From Magnetofaba australis IT-1 (lineage in GTDB: Bacteria; Pseudomonadota; Magnetococcia; Magnetococcales; Magnetococcaceae), in the NCBI RefSeq assembly GCF_002109495.1, contig NZ_LVJN01000020.1, forward strand, positions 1,410,300 to 1,474,299: a stretch of DNA of 64,000 bases, given 5' to 3'. Within the stretch, counting starts at the first letter, position 1. Every line of letters starts with the position of its first letter. The notes under the pieces were generated by a model, which worked only from the letters and a program-made list of their open reading frames with translations, searched no databases and was not told the DNA's origin. Made by a program: the position numbers and the translations under genes. This document shows positions 19,619 to 28,956 of the stretch, one piece after another.

Positions 19619-20776
19619 TTATGTTTCGCATGGCTCTAGTATCTCAGTATATACAGCTTCGACTTTTTGTGCGGCGATGCGCCAGTCGAAGTTCTCTTCC
19701 ACCCGTTGCCGCCCCCTCTGGCCCATGGCTTTGGCTTGTTGCGGGTCGTCCAGCAGCGCAATCACCGCATCGGCAATGGCGTGTGCATCGCCAACCGGCG
19801 TCAGCAATCCATGCTCGCCCGGGACAATCAACTCCGGAATGCCGCCCACCTCCGAGCCCACCACCGCCACTCCGCACGCCATCGCCTCCAGGCAGGCAAT
19901 GCTGGTGGCCTCCATCAAAGAAGGCGTCACCGACACCTGCGCCAGCCGCAGCAGCGCCGGTGTTTGATCATTGGGCACAGAGCCGAGAAAACGGCAGCGC
20001 GGCATCGCGCCGCTCTCATCCAGAATGTGCTTGACCTGCGCCGCATACTCCGGCGTCTCACTGCCGGCAAAGATCAAACGCGCATCCGGGTGGGCGTCGA
20101 GAATGCGCCGCGCCGCCCGCGCCAGATGAATGGTCCCTTTTACCGGCGCAATGCGCTGCAGGCACAGAACGATCTTGTTGCCGGGGTCGATGCCCCAGGG
20201 GTTCGCTCCCTCCGGCGCGCCAGGGGTGAACTTGTCCGCATCCACCGCATTGGGAATGGCGTGAATGGCGGCGCGGGGCAGATGCAGCGACTCCGCCGCC
20301 TGCGCAATCTCCGCACTGGGGGCGATAATGGCGTTGAGGTGACGCAAACGGCGACGCAGTTTGGCGCGGCCGCTGGCGCTCTTGCAGCGATTGCGAAACC
20401 CCGAGGCGTGCATGGTCCCTACAATTGGCGGGCGTCCTGGCAGACGGCGCGAGGCGAACGCCTCCCACGCATGGCCATGGATGTGCGCCACGTCAAACGG
20501 CGTGTTGGTCTGAAGTCGGCGCGCCAGCGCGCGCAGACGGCGGCGATGCATTGTGATGTCGCGCCCCAACCAGTGCGCAAAGCCGGGAACCCGGTGCAGC
20601 GTCACGCCGCCGCTGGTCTCGGTGATCGCTTCGCGCTGGTCGATGTCCAACCACACCGAAGCGACAGTGATTTCATGCCCGCGCGCCGCCAGGGTATGAG
20701 CCAGATGATGCACATGGGCGGCGATGCCGCCGATATCCGGCGGATAGTCCGAGGTGAGCATGAGGATGCGCATCAC
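19619..20776 (-). CDS. GT4-type glycosyltransferase
   Basis: A 385-residue GT-B enzyme. The N-terminal glycine-rich acceptor loop SDYPPDIGGIAAHVHHLA (about 9-26) and the donor motif TPSLMEATSIACLEAMACGVAVVGSEVGG (about 303-331) are typical of GT4. The start overlaps no gene and follows the CgeB-like gene by three bases, so the two are coupled. A surface polysaccharide or lipopolysaccharide role is likely from context but not proven. Confidence 0.87.
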   Translation of the reverse strand: MMRILMLTSDYPPDIGGIAAHVHHLAHTLAARGHEITVASVWLDIDQREAITETSGGVTLHRVPGFAHWLGRDITMHRRRLRALARRLQTNTPFDVAHIHGHAWEAFASRRLPGRPPIVGTMHASGFRNRCKSASGRAKLRRRLRHLNAIIAPSAEIAQAAESLHLPRAAIHAIPNAVDADKFTPGAPEGANPWGIDPGNKIVLCLQRIAPVKGTIHLARAARRILDAHPDARLIFAGSETPEYAAQVKHILDESGAMPRCRFLGSVPNDQTPALLRLAQVSVTPSLMEATSIACLEAMACGVAVVGSEVGGIPELIVPGEHGLLTPVGDAHAIADAVIALLDDPQQAKAMGQRGRQRVEENFDWRIAAQKVEAVYTEILEPCET

Positions 20777-20779
20777 ACG

Positions 20780-21757
20780 TCATTCCGCACGCAGAATCTC
20801 CAACAGTTGCCCCATGCGCGCCTCCAAAGTGTGGTTGGCGCGGGCCTCCTGCTGCGCCCGTCGCGCCGCTGCGCGCCGCTCGGTATCGTGGGTGAGCCAA
20901 TATTTGGCCTGCTCAATGGCCTCATCAGGGGTGGAGAAGTAGCCCGCATGGCTCCCCTCGGGGAACATGTCGGTGACGTCCTTTTTGCGGTCACACAGCA
21001 GGAACGCGCCGGTCCCGACGGTCTCGAACACGCGCACATTGGCCCCATGGCCATAGGTTTCGAACGCATGGCCAAAGTTGCGGTGCACATTGATGGAGAG
21101 GCCGGTGTTGGCGAAGATTTTCACCATCTCCAACCCATAGGCGCCGCGCCCGGCCCAGTGGGATTGCAGGCTGGAGTTCTCCCAACCCGGCCCCCAGATT
21201 TTGAGGTCAAAGCCGGTGAGGGCCGCCATCACCTTTTCGCGCACCGGATCCCAGCCGCCCACAAAGCAGACTTCGGATTCGTAGTCGCGAATCTGCTCGG
21301 GGGTAAAGGCGATGTCCTGGAAAAAGAGCTGCGTGGCCGAGAGCGCCAGATAGCGCGCATCGGCGCCGGTCTGCTCGCGGATGCGCTCGGCGGCGTAGGA
21401 GCAGTGGGTGAAGTGGATGTCGTAATGGGGCGCCAGGCGCATGGACTGGCGCAAACGGTGGGGATCGTCGGGGAACCAGTTGAGGGCCTTGATCCCCATG
21501 GCGCGGATTTTCGCCAACGCGGCATAGGAGATGGATTCGCCTTTGCGCACCAGCAGGATATCCGGTTGCAGGCTGCGGCATGTGGCGACCAGATCGCCGC
21601 TCATGCGCCAGCCGCCTACCGGCTTGATCCCCAATATGCGCCGTTTGAGCGCCTTGTAGCGGTAGTCGTACAGATGGACTTCGCACCCATTGACGTAGAG
21701 GGCGGCGAGGACGGCGTCGGCCATGGCGTCATGGGGGGCGGCGAGCAGAATCTTCAT
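20780..21757 (-). CDS. CgeB-like glycosyltransferase-family protein
   Basis: A 325-residue protein starting at ATG 21757 (MKILLAAPHDAMADAV) with AGGA upstream; the longer frame from 21778 lacks this. The N-terminal domain and the C-terminal half (GLSINVHRNFGHAFETYGHGANVRVFETVGTGA…) match the CgeB / GT1_2 type found in spore-coat and flagellar or surface glycan loci. It is first in the leftward glycosyltransferase series. Confidence 0.75.
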   Translation of the reverse strand: MKILLAAPHDAMADAVLAALYVNGCEVHLYDYRYKALKRRILGIKPVGGWRMSGDLVATCRSLQPDILLVRKGESISYAALAKIRAMGIKALNWFPDDPHRLRQSMRLAPHYDIHFTHCSYAAERIREQTGADARYLALSATQLFFQDIAFTPEQIRDYESEVCFVGGWDPVREKVMAALTGFDLKIWGPGWENSSLQSHWAGRGAYGLEMVKIFANTGLSINVHRNFGHAFETYGHGANVRVFETVGTGAFLLCDRKKDVTDMFPEGSHAGYFSTPDEAIEQAKYWLTHDTERRAAARRAQQEARANHTLEARMGQLLEILRAE

Positions 21758-21849
21758 GAAAATCCTGTGCGTGAACAAGCGATCGCAAAAATTGAAATTC
21801 TAGCACGGGGAGCGGGCGCAGAGGAGGGGCGAAGCCTGCACAGAGGAAA

Positions 21850-22086
21850 AAGTGTGTGCGTGACGCAATGGGAGCTAGCGCTGACTACGGGACAAATTTT
21901 CATAGAAAATTTGGCGGGATTCTTAAGGGTCCGTGACCCTTAAGCGGGATGTGGGGCGGCGCCCCACGATTTGGCAGGATTGCCAAATCGGACTCGCGCA
22001 GCGAGCCCGCAGGGTGAAGGCCATGGATGGCCTGAATCACGGTGTGGTCTTTGGGAGCTCGAGGGCAGAGCCCTCGATATCTTTCA
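21850..22086. repeat. Dispersed hairpin-rich repeat, copy with the 71-bp module
   Basis: This copy lies in reverse orientation. It starts with GTGTGTGCGTGACGCA and ends with CTCGAGGGCAGAGCCCTCGATATC. Internal arms include CTTAAGGGTC/GACCCTTAAG and GTGGGGCG/CGCCCCAC. The 71-bp module sits at 21968-22038. It fills most of the gap between the CgeB-like gene and the small membrane protein. Confidence 0.88.
21968..22038 (+). mobile_element. 71-bp palindromic module, copy 1
   Basis: It begins GATTTGG and ends CTGAATC, and is flanked on both sides by AC. Three hairpins can form. Compared with the other two copies, paired changes keep two stems: GATTTGGC/GCCAAATC here versus GATTCGGC/GCCGAATC elsewhere, and AGGCCAT/ATGGCCT versus GGGCCAT/ATGGCCC. 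Confidence 0.65.
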
Positions 22087-22142
22087 TCTTCAACAGGATA
22101 AACGTTTAGCCTATTGAATCATCGCATCGCGTCGCAGGTTGC

Positions 22143-22340
22143 TCAACGGGGCATAAAGGCCAGGGTGAGAAAACCGCCCACAAAGGCGCCGAACAGGCTA
22201 TAGCCGCCTACAGCAGCCAGAGTCTGCGCCAACTCGGGAGATTGCCCCAGCCAGTTGAGCAATGCCCATCCGCTCAGACTCAGCACGGCGGTGATGGCCA
22301 GCAGCGCCGCAATAAACGGGAACAGCCGTTGATGTTTCAT
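22143..22340 (-). CDS. Small two-helix membrane protein
   Basis: A 65-residue protein starting MKHQRLFPFIAALLAI, with GGAG just upstream of ATG 22340. Two hydrophobic segments (about 8-27 and 42-62) are separated by a short polar loop. The longer open frame upstream runs into the neighbouring oxidoreductase gene in another frame and is not used. The family is unknown. It lies 37 bp downstream of the oxidoreductase gene on the same strand and may be in its operon. Confidence 0.6.
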   Translation of the reverse strand: MKHQRLFPFIAALLAITAVLSLSGWALLNWLGQSPELAQTLAAVGGYSLFGAFVGGFLTLAFMPR

Positions 22341-22377
22341 AGGCTCCAGACGCAAACAGAAGTGGGGAAGCCCCACT

Positions 22378-23763
22378 TTAGCGGGCGTCGGCGGGAGCGT
22401 CCAGCGCATCGCGCAATAAAAGCGCCAGATGGCGCGCACGGTTGTCGCCATGGGCGCGCATCTGATGGCGGCAGGAGAAGCCGTTGGCCACCACATCGGC
22501 TTGTGGGTTTTCGCGCAGAGTGGGCATCAGCGCCGTTTCAGCCATCTGCGTGGAGAGTTCGGCGTGCTCAGACTCCATGCCGAAGGTCCCCGCCATGCCG
22601 CAGCAGCTGGATTCGATCATCTCAAAATCCAACTCCGGGATCATTTTGAGCACTCGACGCATGGACTTCATGGCGCCCACGGTCTTCTGATGGCAGTGGC
22701 CATGGATCAGCGTCTTGGGCTGGTCGGGAATGGCGCGCAGAGGGAGGTTGAGGCGCTTGGCCATGGTCTCCCGGGCCAGGAACTCCTCTAAGAGCAGCGT
22801 TTTGTCGGCGATCTCATTGAGCGCTTCGCCCAGCCCCAGCGCCTTGGCGTCGTCGCGCAGACCCAGCACGCAGGAGGCCTCCATGCCGACGATGATGCGC
22901 CCGGCCTGCACGTGGGGGTGCAGCGAATCCACCATGCGCTTGGCCTCGGCGCGGGCTTTATCCACCAGCCCTTGGGAGAGGTAGGTGCGGCCACAGCACA
23001 GCGGGCGCTCGGGATCGGAAACGCCGTCGTCCGGGGTGGCCAGATGCAGTCGATAGCCCGCCGCGCGCAACACCGCCACCGCCGCATAGGCGACCTGCGG
23101 CTCAAAATAGCGACTGAAGGTGTCGGTGAGCAGCGTCACTTCCGGCAGCTCGGGATTGACCGGCAAATCGGCCCACTGCGCCAGGGCGTCGCTCTCATTG
23201 AACGCTTGCGTCTCCGGCGCCGGGGCGGGGCGGTCGCCGGGGATGCGTAGCCAGCGTTCGCCCAGTTTGGCGAGCAGCCCCGAAGCGTTGCGCCAGCGCG
23301 CCAGCCCGCCCAGTTGCGGCCATTTGTGCAGCCAGGCGGGCAGCTCGGCAAACAGACGCCCGCGCGCAGACAGAGGTTGGCGATACAAGCGTTGCGCCAG
23401 GAACTCCGCCTTGATCAGGGCCATGTCCACATTGTTCTCGCACTCGCGCTTGCACCCCTTGCAGGAGACGCACAGATCCATCGCCTCGGCCAATTCTGGA
23501 TTGGCGAAGGAGGCGTCGGGATCGTCGCTGTTGAGCGCCGCCTTGAGCATGCGCACCCGCCCGCCGGTGGAGAGGTTGGGATTGCCGGTGGCGCGGAAGC
23601 TGGGACACATGAGCTGCTTGTCAGCGTCGCGCGCTTCACACAGGCGACTGTTGATGCACACCGCCACCGCCTTGCCGAAATCGCCGCCGTGTTTGGGGAT
23701 ATCGGCGTAGGCGTCGCCCATGCCGGCGTCTTCGTAGGCGGACCAATCCAGGTGGGTCTTCAT
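22378..23763 (-). CDS. Fe-S and CCG-domain oxidoreductase subunit
   Basis: A 461-residue protein resembling the C-terminal half of large FAD-linked oxidases such as D-lactate or 2-hydroxyglutarate dehydrogenases. The ferredoxin-like part has CINSRLCEARDADKQLMCPS (about 36-55) and CVSCKGCKRECENNVD (about 113-128). Two CCG-type motifs follow, CCGRTYLSQG (about 265) and SSCCGMAGTFG (about 400). The first cluster motif deviates from the usual CxxxGxCRK form. The FAD-binding domain that normally precedes this half is absent, and no FAD-oxidase gene is adjacent. The ATG at 23763 has AAGGAGAG upstream. The substrate is not known. Confidence 0.78.
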   Translation of the reverse strand: MKTHLDWSAYEDAGMGDAYADIPKHGGDFGKAVAVCINSRLCEARDADKQLMCPSFRATGNPNLSTGGRVRMLKAALNSDDPDASFANPELAEAMDLCVSCKGCKRECENNVDMALIKAEFLAQRLYRQPLSARGRLFAELPAWLHKWPQLGGLARWRNASGLLAKLGERWLRIPGDRPAPAPETQAFNESDALAQWADLPVNPELPEVTLLTDTFSRYFEPQVAYAAVAVLRAAGYRLHLATPDDGVSDPERPLCCGRTYLSQGLVDKARAEAKRMVDSLHPHVQAGRIIVGMEASCVLGLRDDAKALGLGEALNEIADKTLLLEEFLARETMAKRLNLPLRAIPDQPKTLIHGHCHQKTVGAMKSMRRVLKMIPELDFEMIESSCCGMAGTFGMESEHAELSTQMAETALMPTLRENPQADVVANGFSCRHQMRAHGDNRARHLALLLRDALDAPADAR

Positions 23764-24058
23764 GACAGCGCTCTCCTTCAGACAATTTTCCACGCGCCTG
23801 TTTGCGCGCGAACCACTACATAGCGCAAGCGTGGCGCCAGTATAAAGATGGTGTGTAACCTTCCGGAATGGCGGGTGATCTGACGATTTACCCGGTGGCT
23901 GCTGGTGCGCGCGTATGCGACATTGCACGCCATTTGTTGGCTATGCGACACGCACGCACTGGGAATTTTTCCATGAAGAGAGTAGCGTGTTGGGTTCAAT
24001 ATCGTTATATTAGACGATCATTATAGTTGACGACCGTTCAGAATTCCGTACAATCGCC
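23764..24058. other. Divergent promoter region
   Basis: About 295 bp separate two divergent genes. The part nearest the XRE regulator (about 23985-24040) is AT-rich and contains ATATTAGACGATCATTATAG, a likely promoter zone. Local autoregulation by the XRE-cupin protein would be typical but is not shown. Confidence 0.4.
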
Positions 24059-24607
24059 ATGTCAAATATCGTTGCACAACGCATCCAGGCCTATCGCCAG
24101 GAGAAAGGTCTCTCCCTGCGGGGGTTGGCCGAGAGGGCCAAAATCAGCGCCGCCGGTCTGTCGCAGATCGAGAATGGTCAGACCTCCCCGTCGGTGGCGA
24201 CGCTGGAGAAGCTGGCCGATGCTCTGGATATCCCTGTTGCGGCCTTTTTCGCCGACGCCGCCGAGCCTCTCTCGGAGATCGAGGTGCTGTCTTTGGACAA
24301 GCAGCCGCTGCTGCATGCATTGCGCAGCGCCGAGTTGCTGCCGTTGGGTTCACGGCGTTTTGCCCCGGCCTTCGAGCCGATGCTGATTCGTCTGCTGCCC
24401 AATGGCCGCATGGCCAAACAGCCGTTTGGCGTGGGCAACGGCGTGGAGTTTGTCTGGATTCGCTCAGGTCGCGCTGTGTTGGAATATTGCGACGAAGAGT
24501 TCACACTACAGGAGACCCAATCGGTCTACTATCTGCCCCACCACCCGCATAACTGGAAAAATCCCTACGACGCCATCTGCGAGCTGTTGGTCATCCGCAG
24601 CCGCTAG
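24059..24607 (+). CDS. XRE-family regulator with C-terminal cupin domain
   Basis: A 182-residue protein. The helix-turn-helix (about 6-60) has GLSLRGLAERAKISAAGLSQIENGQTSPSVATLEKLADAL. The C-terminal part (about 105-180) is cupin-like, with PFGVGNGVEFVWIRSGRAVLEY and VYYLPHHPHNWKNP. Such regulators commonly sense small metabolites through the cupin. Divergent from the Fe-S oxidoreductase and 41 bp upstream of the SulP transporter, it may control either. No Shine-Dalgarno site stands out before the ATG. Confidence 0.88.
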   Translation: MSNIVAQRIQAYRQEKGLSLRGLAERAKISAAGLSQIENGQTSPSVATLEKLADALDIPVAAFFADAAEPLSEIEVLSLDKQPLLHALRSAELLPLGSRRFAPAFEPMLIRLLPNGRMAKQPFGVGNGVEFVWIRSGRAVLEYCDEEFTLQETQSVYYLPHHPHNWKNPYDAICELLVIRSR

Positions 24608-24648
24608 TTGCTCCACCATGGCGTCCCGTCTGTTTTGAAGGAGTCGTC

Positions 24649-26607
24649 ATGTCCGCCCAATCGGCCGCCGCGCCAGCCAACAAATCCCGTCGTTGGTTGC
24701 GTCTGCGCCCCCCCAAGTGGTTGCTCACCTCTACCCCTCAAAGCGTGCGTCAGGACTTTATGGCCGGTCTCACCGGCGCCGTCGTGGTGCTGCCCCAGGG
24801 CGTAGCCTTCGCCATGATCGCTGGCCTGCCGCCGCAATATGGCCTCTACTGCGCCATCGTGCCCGCCGTCATTGCGGCGCTGTTTGGTTCGTCCCATCAC
24901 CTCATCTCCGGCCCCACCACCGCCATCTCCATCGTGGTGTTCGCCACCCTCTCGCCCATCGCCGAACCCGGCTCGCAACAGTATGTGGCGCTGGCGTTGA
25001 CGCTGGCGTTCATGACCGGGGTGATCCAGTTTGGACTCGGCATTTCGCGGCTGGGCGGATTGATCAACTTCGTCTCCCACTCGGCTGTGGTCGGCTTCAC
25101 CAGCGGCGCGGCGATTCTCATCGCCGTCAGCCAGCTCAAGAGTCTGCTGGGGATCACGCTGGAGGGGGATGCCCACTCCTTTGTGCATGTGCTTGTGCAG
25201 ATATTTGCGCAGATCGATCAGACCAATTTCTACGTGCTGGGCGTGGGCTTGTTCACCCTGGTGGTGGCGTTGGTGATTCGCCTGTGGCGGCGCAGTTGGC
25301 CCAATATGCTCATCGCCATGATCCTCAGCGGCGGCGCCACCTATTGGTTTGGCTGGGAGGCCGAAGGGGTCAAACTCATCGGCGCCATTCCCAGCCAGTT
25401 GCCGCCGATCTCCCACCCCACCTTCAGCTTCGATCACGTGCGCGCGCTCTCCAACGGCGCCCTGGCCATCTCCCTGTTGGGGTTGATCGAAGCGGTCTCC
25501 ATCGCCCGTTCGGTGGCGCTGAAGTCGGGCCAGACCATCGATGGCAACAAGGAGTTCATCGGCCAGGGCCTTTCCAATATGGCGGGCAGCTTCTTCTCCG
25601 CCTATCCGGCCTCCGGCTCCTTCACTCGCAGCGGCGTCAACTACGACGCCGGGGCCAAGACTCCGCTTTCGGCGGTGTTTGCCGCCACCTCTCTGGCGCT
25701 GATCGTGCTGGCGGTGGCGCCGCTGGCTTCCCACCTGCCCACCGCCGCCATGGCGGGGGTGATCCTGCTGGTGGCGTATAACCTGATCGACTTCCACGAG
25801 ATCCGCAAAATCGCTCAGACCACGCGCCCGGGCGCCATCGTCATGGGCGTCACCTTCGCCTCCACCCTGTTCCTGGAGTTGGAGTTCGCCATCTACGCCG
25901 GGGTGATGCTGTCGCTGATGTTCTATCTGAACCGCACCTCTCATCCCAAGGTGGTGGCGCGGGTGCCTGATCCCAAATCGCCGTGGCGCATGTTCGTCAC
26001 TGACCCAGCGCTGCAGGAGTGTCCGCAGTTGAAGATCCTGCGCATTGATGGCTCGCTCTATTTCGGCTCGGTGGCCCATGTGGAGCAGATCCTCAAAGAT
26101 TACGCCGAACAACCTGGCGCGCAGAAAAATGCGTTAGTGGTGTGCAGCGGCATCAACTTCACCGATCTGTCCGGCGCAGAGATGCTGGAGCGCGAAGCGC
26201 AGCGTCGGCGCAAGCGCGGCGGTGGACTGTTCCTGTATGACGTTAAGGAGCAGGTCTATGAAATGATCAAGCGCAGCGGTTCGCTCAGCGCCATTCAGCA
26301 GGATCACGTGTTCTGCTCCAAGTCCCAGGCGGTGGAGAACATTGTCGATCGCTTCCTGGATAAAGCGCAGTGCGCCGCCTGTCCGCATCAGGTCTTCCTG
26401 GAGTGCCCCAGCTCATTGAAGAGCAGGCAGCAGGAGGAGGAGAGGCTGCGCAGTAGCGAAGCCGCCATGTTGGAAGACTCCTCCCAAAGGGAGTCTGCAG
26501 CGCATAGCGCGTCTACGCAGAGCGAATCTGGAGAGGAAAATCCGACTGCGAGCCAGCCCTCTGCACAGAGCGAGGCTCATCACAATAGCCAGAGCGTGAC
26601 TGCTTAA
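24649..26607 (+). CDS. SulP-family anion transporter with STAS domain
   Basis: A 652-residue inner-membrane transporter. The membrane core (about 35-440) includes LTGAVVVLPQGVAFAMIAGLPPQYGLYCAI and a later conserved NMAGSFFSAYPASGSFTRSG. A cytoplasmic STAS domain (about 450-560) has LVVCSGINFTDLSGAEML. SulP proteins move sulfate, bicarbonate or other anions; the substrate is not readable here. The last 70 residues are a polar Ser/Glu/Gln tail with short repeats (SAAHSASTQSESGEEN), unusual for the family. GAAGGAG precedes ATG 24649. Confidence 0.9.
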   Translation: MSAQSAAAPANKSRRWLRLRPPKWLLTSTPQSVRQDFMAGLTGAVVVLPQGVAFAMIAGLPPQYGLYCAIVPAVIAALFGSSHHLISGPTTAISIVVFATLSPIAEPGSQQYVALALTLAFMTGVIQFGLGISRLGGLINFVSHSAVVGFTSGAAILIAVSQLKSLLGITLEGDAHSFVHVLVQIFAQIDQTNFYVLGVGLFTLVVALVIRLWRRSWPNMLIAMILSGGATYWFGWEAEGVKLIGAIPSQLPPISHPTFSFDHVRALSNGALAISLLGLIEAVSIARSVALKSGQTIDGNKEFIGQGLSNMAGSFFSAYPASGSFTRSGVNYDAGAKTPLSAVFAATSLALIVLAVAPLASHLPTAAMAGVILLVAYNLIDFHEIRKIAQTTRPGAIVMGVTFASTLFLELEFAIYAGVMLSLMFYLNRTSHPKVVARVPDPKSPWRMFVTDPALQECPQLKILRIDGSLYFGSVAHVEQILKDYAEQPGAQKNALVVCSGINFTDLSGAEMLEREAQRRRKRGGGLFLYDVKEQVYEMIKRSGSLSAIQQDHVFCSKSQAVENIVDRFLDKAQCAACPHQVFLECPSSLKSRQQEEERLRSSEAAMLEDSSQRESAAHSASTQSESGEENPTASQPSAQSEAHHNSQSVTA

Positions 26608-26650
26608 AGGGCGGCGCGATCAGTTCGATGACGTTGCGGGAGAGTGGAAC

Positions 26651-27577
26651 ATGTTTAACTGGTTAAAAGGGAAGTTCTCTCGCGGTGAAGAGGCCGCGGA
26701 CCGTCTGCACAACGCCGTGCGTCTGGACAATATCGCCAAGGCGCAGATGCTGCTGGCGGAGGGGGCCAACGTCAACGCCATCAACCCCACCGGCAAAACG
26801 CCGCTGTGTCTGGCCGCTGAGCGCGGCTATCAAGGCATGTGCGGCTTGTTGCTGGCGTATCAGGCGGATCCATCCATCGCCAACGCCCACGGCGATACGC
26901 CGCTGCACCTGGCGGTGGCGACGGGGCGGCATGAATTGGTGGCGCTGCTGCTGCCGCACACCAAGAAGGTGGACTTGGCCGATGACGCCGGGCGCACGCC
27001 GCTGCACCTGGCGGCGGACATCGGCGACGCCGAGACCTGCAAACAGCTCATCGACAAGGGCGCCGATGTCAACGCGGTGGATAAGGAGGGCGACACCCCG
27101 CTGTTCTACGCCAACCGCGCCGCCGCTGAAGTGCTGGTGGCTCATGGCGCGGACATCCACCGCACCAACCGCTCCGGCGAGACCATTTTGCACCTGACCA
27201 CCGTGGAGATGGCGCGCTATCTCATCGAACTGGGGCTGGACGTGAATATCCGCGACAGCAAACAGTGGACCCCGTTGCACTTCGCCAGCGCCGAACTCTC
27301 CGAACTGCTCATCGAACATGGCGCCGACATCAACGCCCGCGATCGTTATGACTGGACGCCGCTACACTTCGCCGCCAATAGCGGAGATGAAAAGAAGGCG
27401 CGGTTGCTGATCGAAAAGGGCGCCGATCCCACCTTGGAGGATCGCTATCGCAACACCCCCATGGCGGTGGCCGCCAACACCGGTCACGGCGCCTTGGCGC
27501 AGTGGCTGGAGGATGTGATGGGCATGCGCGCGACTCAGGCGCAGATGCCCGTAACCTCGGACTCTTCTGAGCAATAG
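26651..27577 (+). CDS. Ankyrin-repeat protein
   Basis: A 308-residue protein built of about eight ankyrin repeats (repeated TPLHLA, GADVN and similar signatures from about residue 18 to 290). No signal peptide or membrane helix is seen, so it is probably cytoplasmic. It stands 11 bp upstream of trkA on the same strand and may belong to the potassium-uptake operon. The binding partner is unknown. Confidence 0.88.
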   Translation: MFNWLKGKFSRGEEAADRLHNAVRLDNIAKAQMLLAEGANVNAINPTGKTPLCLAAERGYQGMCGLLLAYQADPSIANAHGDTPLHLAVATGRHELVALLLPHTKKVDLADDAGRTPLHLAADIGDAETCKQLIDKGADVNAVDKEGDTPLFYANRAAAEVLVAHGADIHRTNRSGETILHLTTVEMARYLIELGLDVNIRDSKQWTPLHFASAELSELLIEHGADINARDRYDWTPLHFAANSGDEKKARLLIEKGADPTLEDRYRNTPMAVAANTGHGALAQWLEDVMGMRATQAQMPVTSDSSEQ

Positions 27578-27588
27578 GACGCGCGCCC

Positions 27589-28956
27589 ATGCAGGTCATT
27601 ATCGTCGGCGCCGGAGACGCCGGGCGCGAATTGGCGCGTTTTCTCTCCGAAGAGCGGGTGGATGTCACTCTGGTGGAGAGCGACGCGCGCGCCGCCAAGT
27701 TGGCGCAGGAGGCGCTGGACGCCCAGGTCATCGAAGGCGAGGGCACCGATCAGGCGGTGTTGCTGGACGCAGGCCTCAAGCGCGCCGCGCTCCTGCTGGC
27801 GCTGACCGACTCCGATGAGACCAATATCGTCATCACCCTCATCGCCAAGGCGCGCAATCCCGACATCCAGGTGATCGCCCGCGTGCGTGGCCCAAAACTC
27901 TCCACCGACCGCGCATTATGGAGCGGCTTGGAGCTGCGCGATGTGGCGCTGATCAGCCCGGAGCAGTCCGCCTGCGACATGCTGCTGCAACTGGTGTTGC
28001 GCGAGCAGGCGTTTGAGGTGATCCCCTTCATCGATGGCCAGATCAACCTGGTGGGTTTCCGCTTTGACGCCGAATCGCCGCTGTTGGGGCGGTCGTTGCG
28101 CGAATTGGGGGCGGAGTGGAGCCGCAACGGCGGCGCCCTGGTGGTGGCCATTCGCCGCGGCGGCAAGGCGTTGGTGCCCAAAGGGGACCATCTGTTCGAA
28201 GCGGGCGATGACGTCTATCTGGCGCTGCCCACCACCGAAGAGTCCGGACGTATTTTGCGCCTGCTGGGCAAGCGTCCCATGGGGCGGCGGCGCATCATCA
28301 TCGCTGGCGGCGGACGCACCGGCTCGTTGATCGGTGGCGCGCTGCTGGCCAAAGGCTATCGTCTGACCATCATTGAGCAGGACGAAACCCGCTGCGAGCA
28401 GCTGGCGCGCTTGATGCCCTCGGCGCAGATTCTGTGGGGCCGGGCGCAGGACAGCGATCTGCTGCGGGAGCTTCTGGGCTCCGACGTCACCTTCCTGGCG
28501 TTGAGCGGCAATGAGGAGCGCAATCTGGCGTTGGCGCTGCTGGCCAAACAGCTGGGCGCGGCCATGGCGGTGACGCTGGTTGATTCCGAAGCCTATATCT
28601 CTCTGGCCGAACAACTGGGCGTGGACGCTATCGTCAGTCCGCAACTGGCCGCCATTGGCTCGATTATGCGTTTTGTGCGCAAAGGGCGGGTGATCGACGC
28701 CGCGCCGCTACTCAATGCGCAGTTGGAGGCGGTGCTGGCCGAGGTGCACGCCAACTCCGCCCTGGATGGCGTGCCGCTGCGCAAAGCCAAAATTCCCCGC
28801 GACGTGCTGGTGGGCGCGGTGGCCCAGGGCGAGGAGGTTGCGCGCATTCCCGACGGCGATACGGTGCTCAAGCCGGGGGACCGCGTGCTGCTCATCGCGC
28901 CGCGCCGCGGTCTGTCGCGAGTGGATAACTTCCTCACCAAGGGCGCCGAGTCGTGA
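27589..28956 (+). CDS. trkA: Trk potassium uptake regulator TrkA
   Basis: A 455-residue peripheral membrane protein with two RCK units. Each has a nucleotide-binding motif: GAGDAGRELARFL near 6-18 and AGGGRTGSLIGGALLA near 238-253. TrkC-type halves follow each. TrkA binds NAD(H)/ATP and gates the TrkH pore. Its stop overlaps the GTG start of trkH (GTGA), a standard translational coupling. The longer N-terminal neighbour is the ankyrin gene. Confidence 0.94.
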   Translation: MQVIIVGAGDAGRELARFLSEERVDVTLVESDARAAKLAQEALDAQVIEGEGTDQAVLLDAGLKRAALLLALTDSDETNIVITLIAKARNPDIQVIARVRGPKLSTDRALWSGLELRDVALISPEQSACDMLLQLVLREQAFEVIPFIDGQINLVGFRFDAESPLLGRSLRELGAEWSRNGGALVVAIRRGGKALVPKGDHLFEAGDDVYLALPTTEESGRILRLLGKRPMGRRRIIIAGGGRTGSLIGGALLAKGYRLTIIEQDETRCEQLARLMPSAQILWGRAQDSDLLRELLGSDVTFLALSGNEERNLALALLAKQLGAAMAVTLVDSEAYISLAEQLGVDAIVSPQLAAIGSIMRFVRKGRVIDAAPLLNAQLEAVLAEVHANSALDGVPLRKAKIPRDVLVGAVAQGEEVARIPDGDTVLKPGDRVLLIAPRRGLSRVDNFLTKGAES

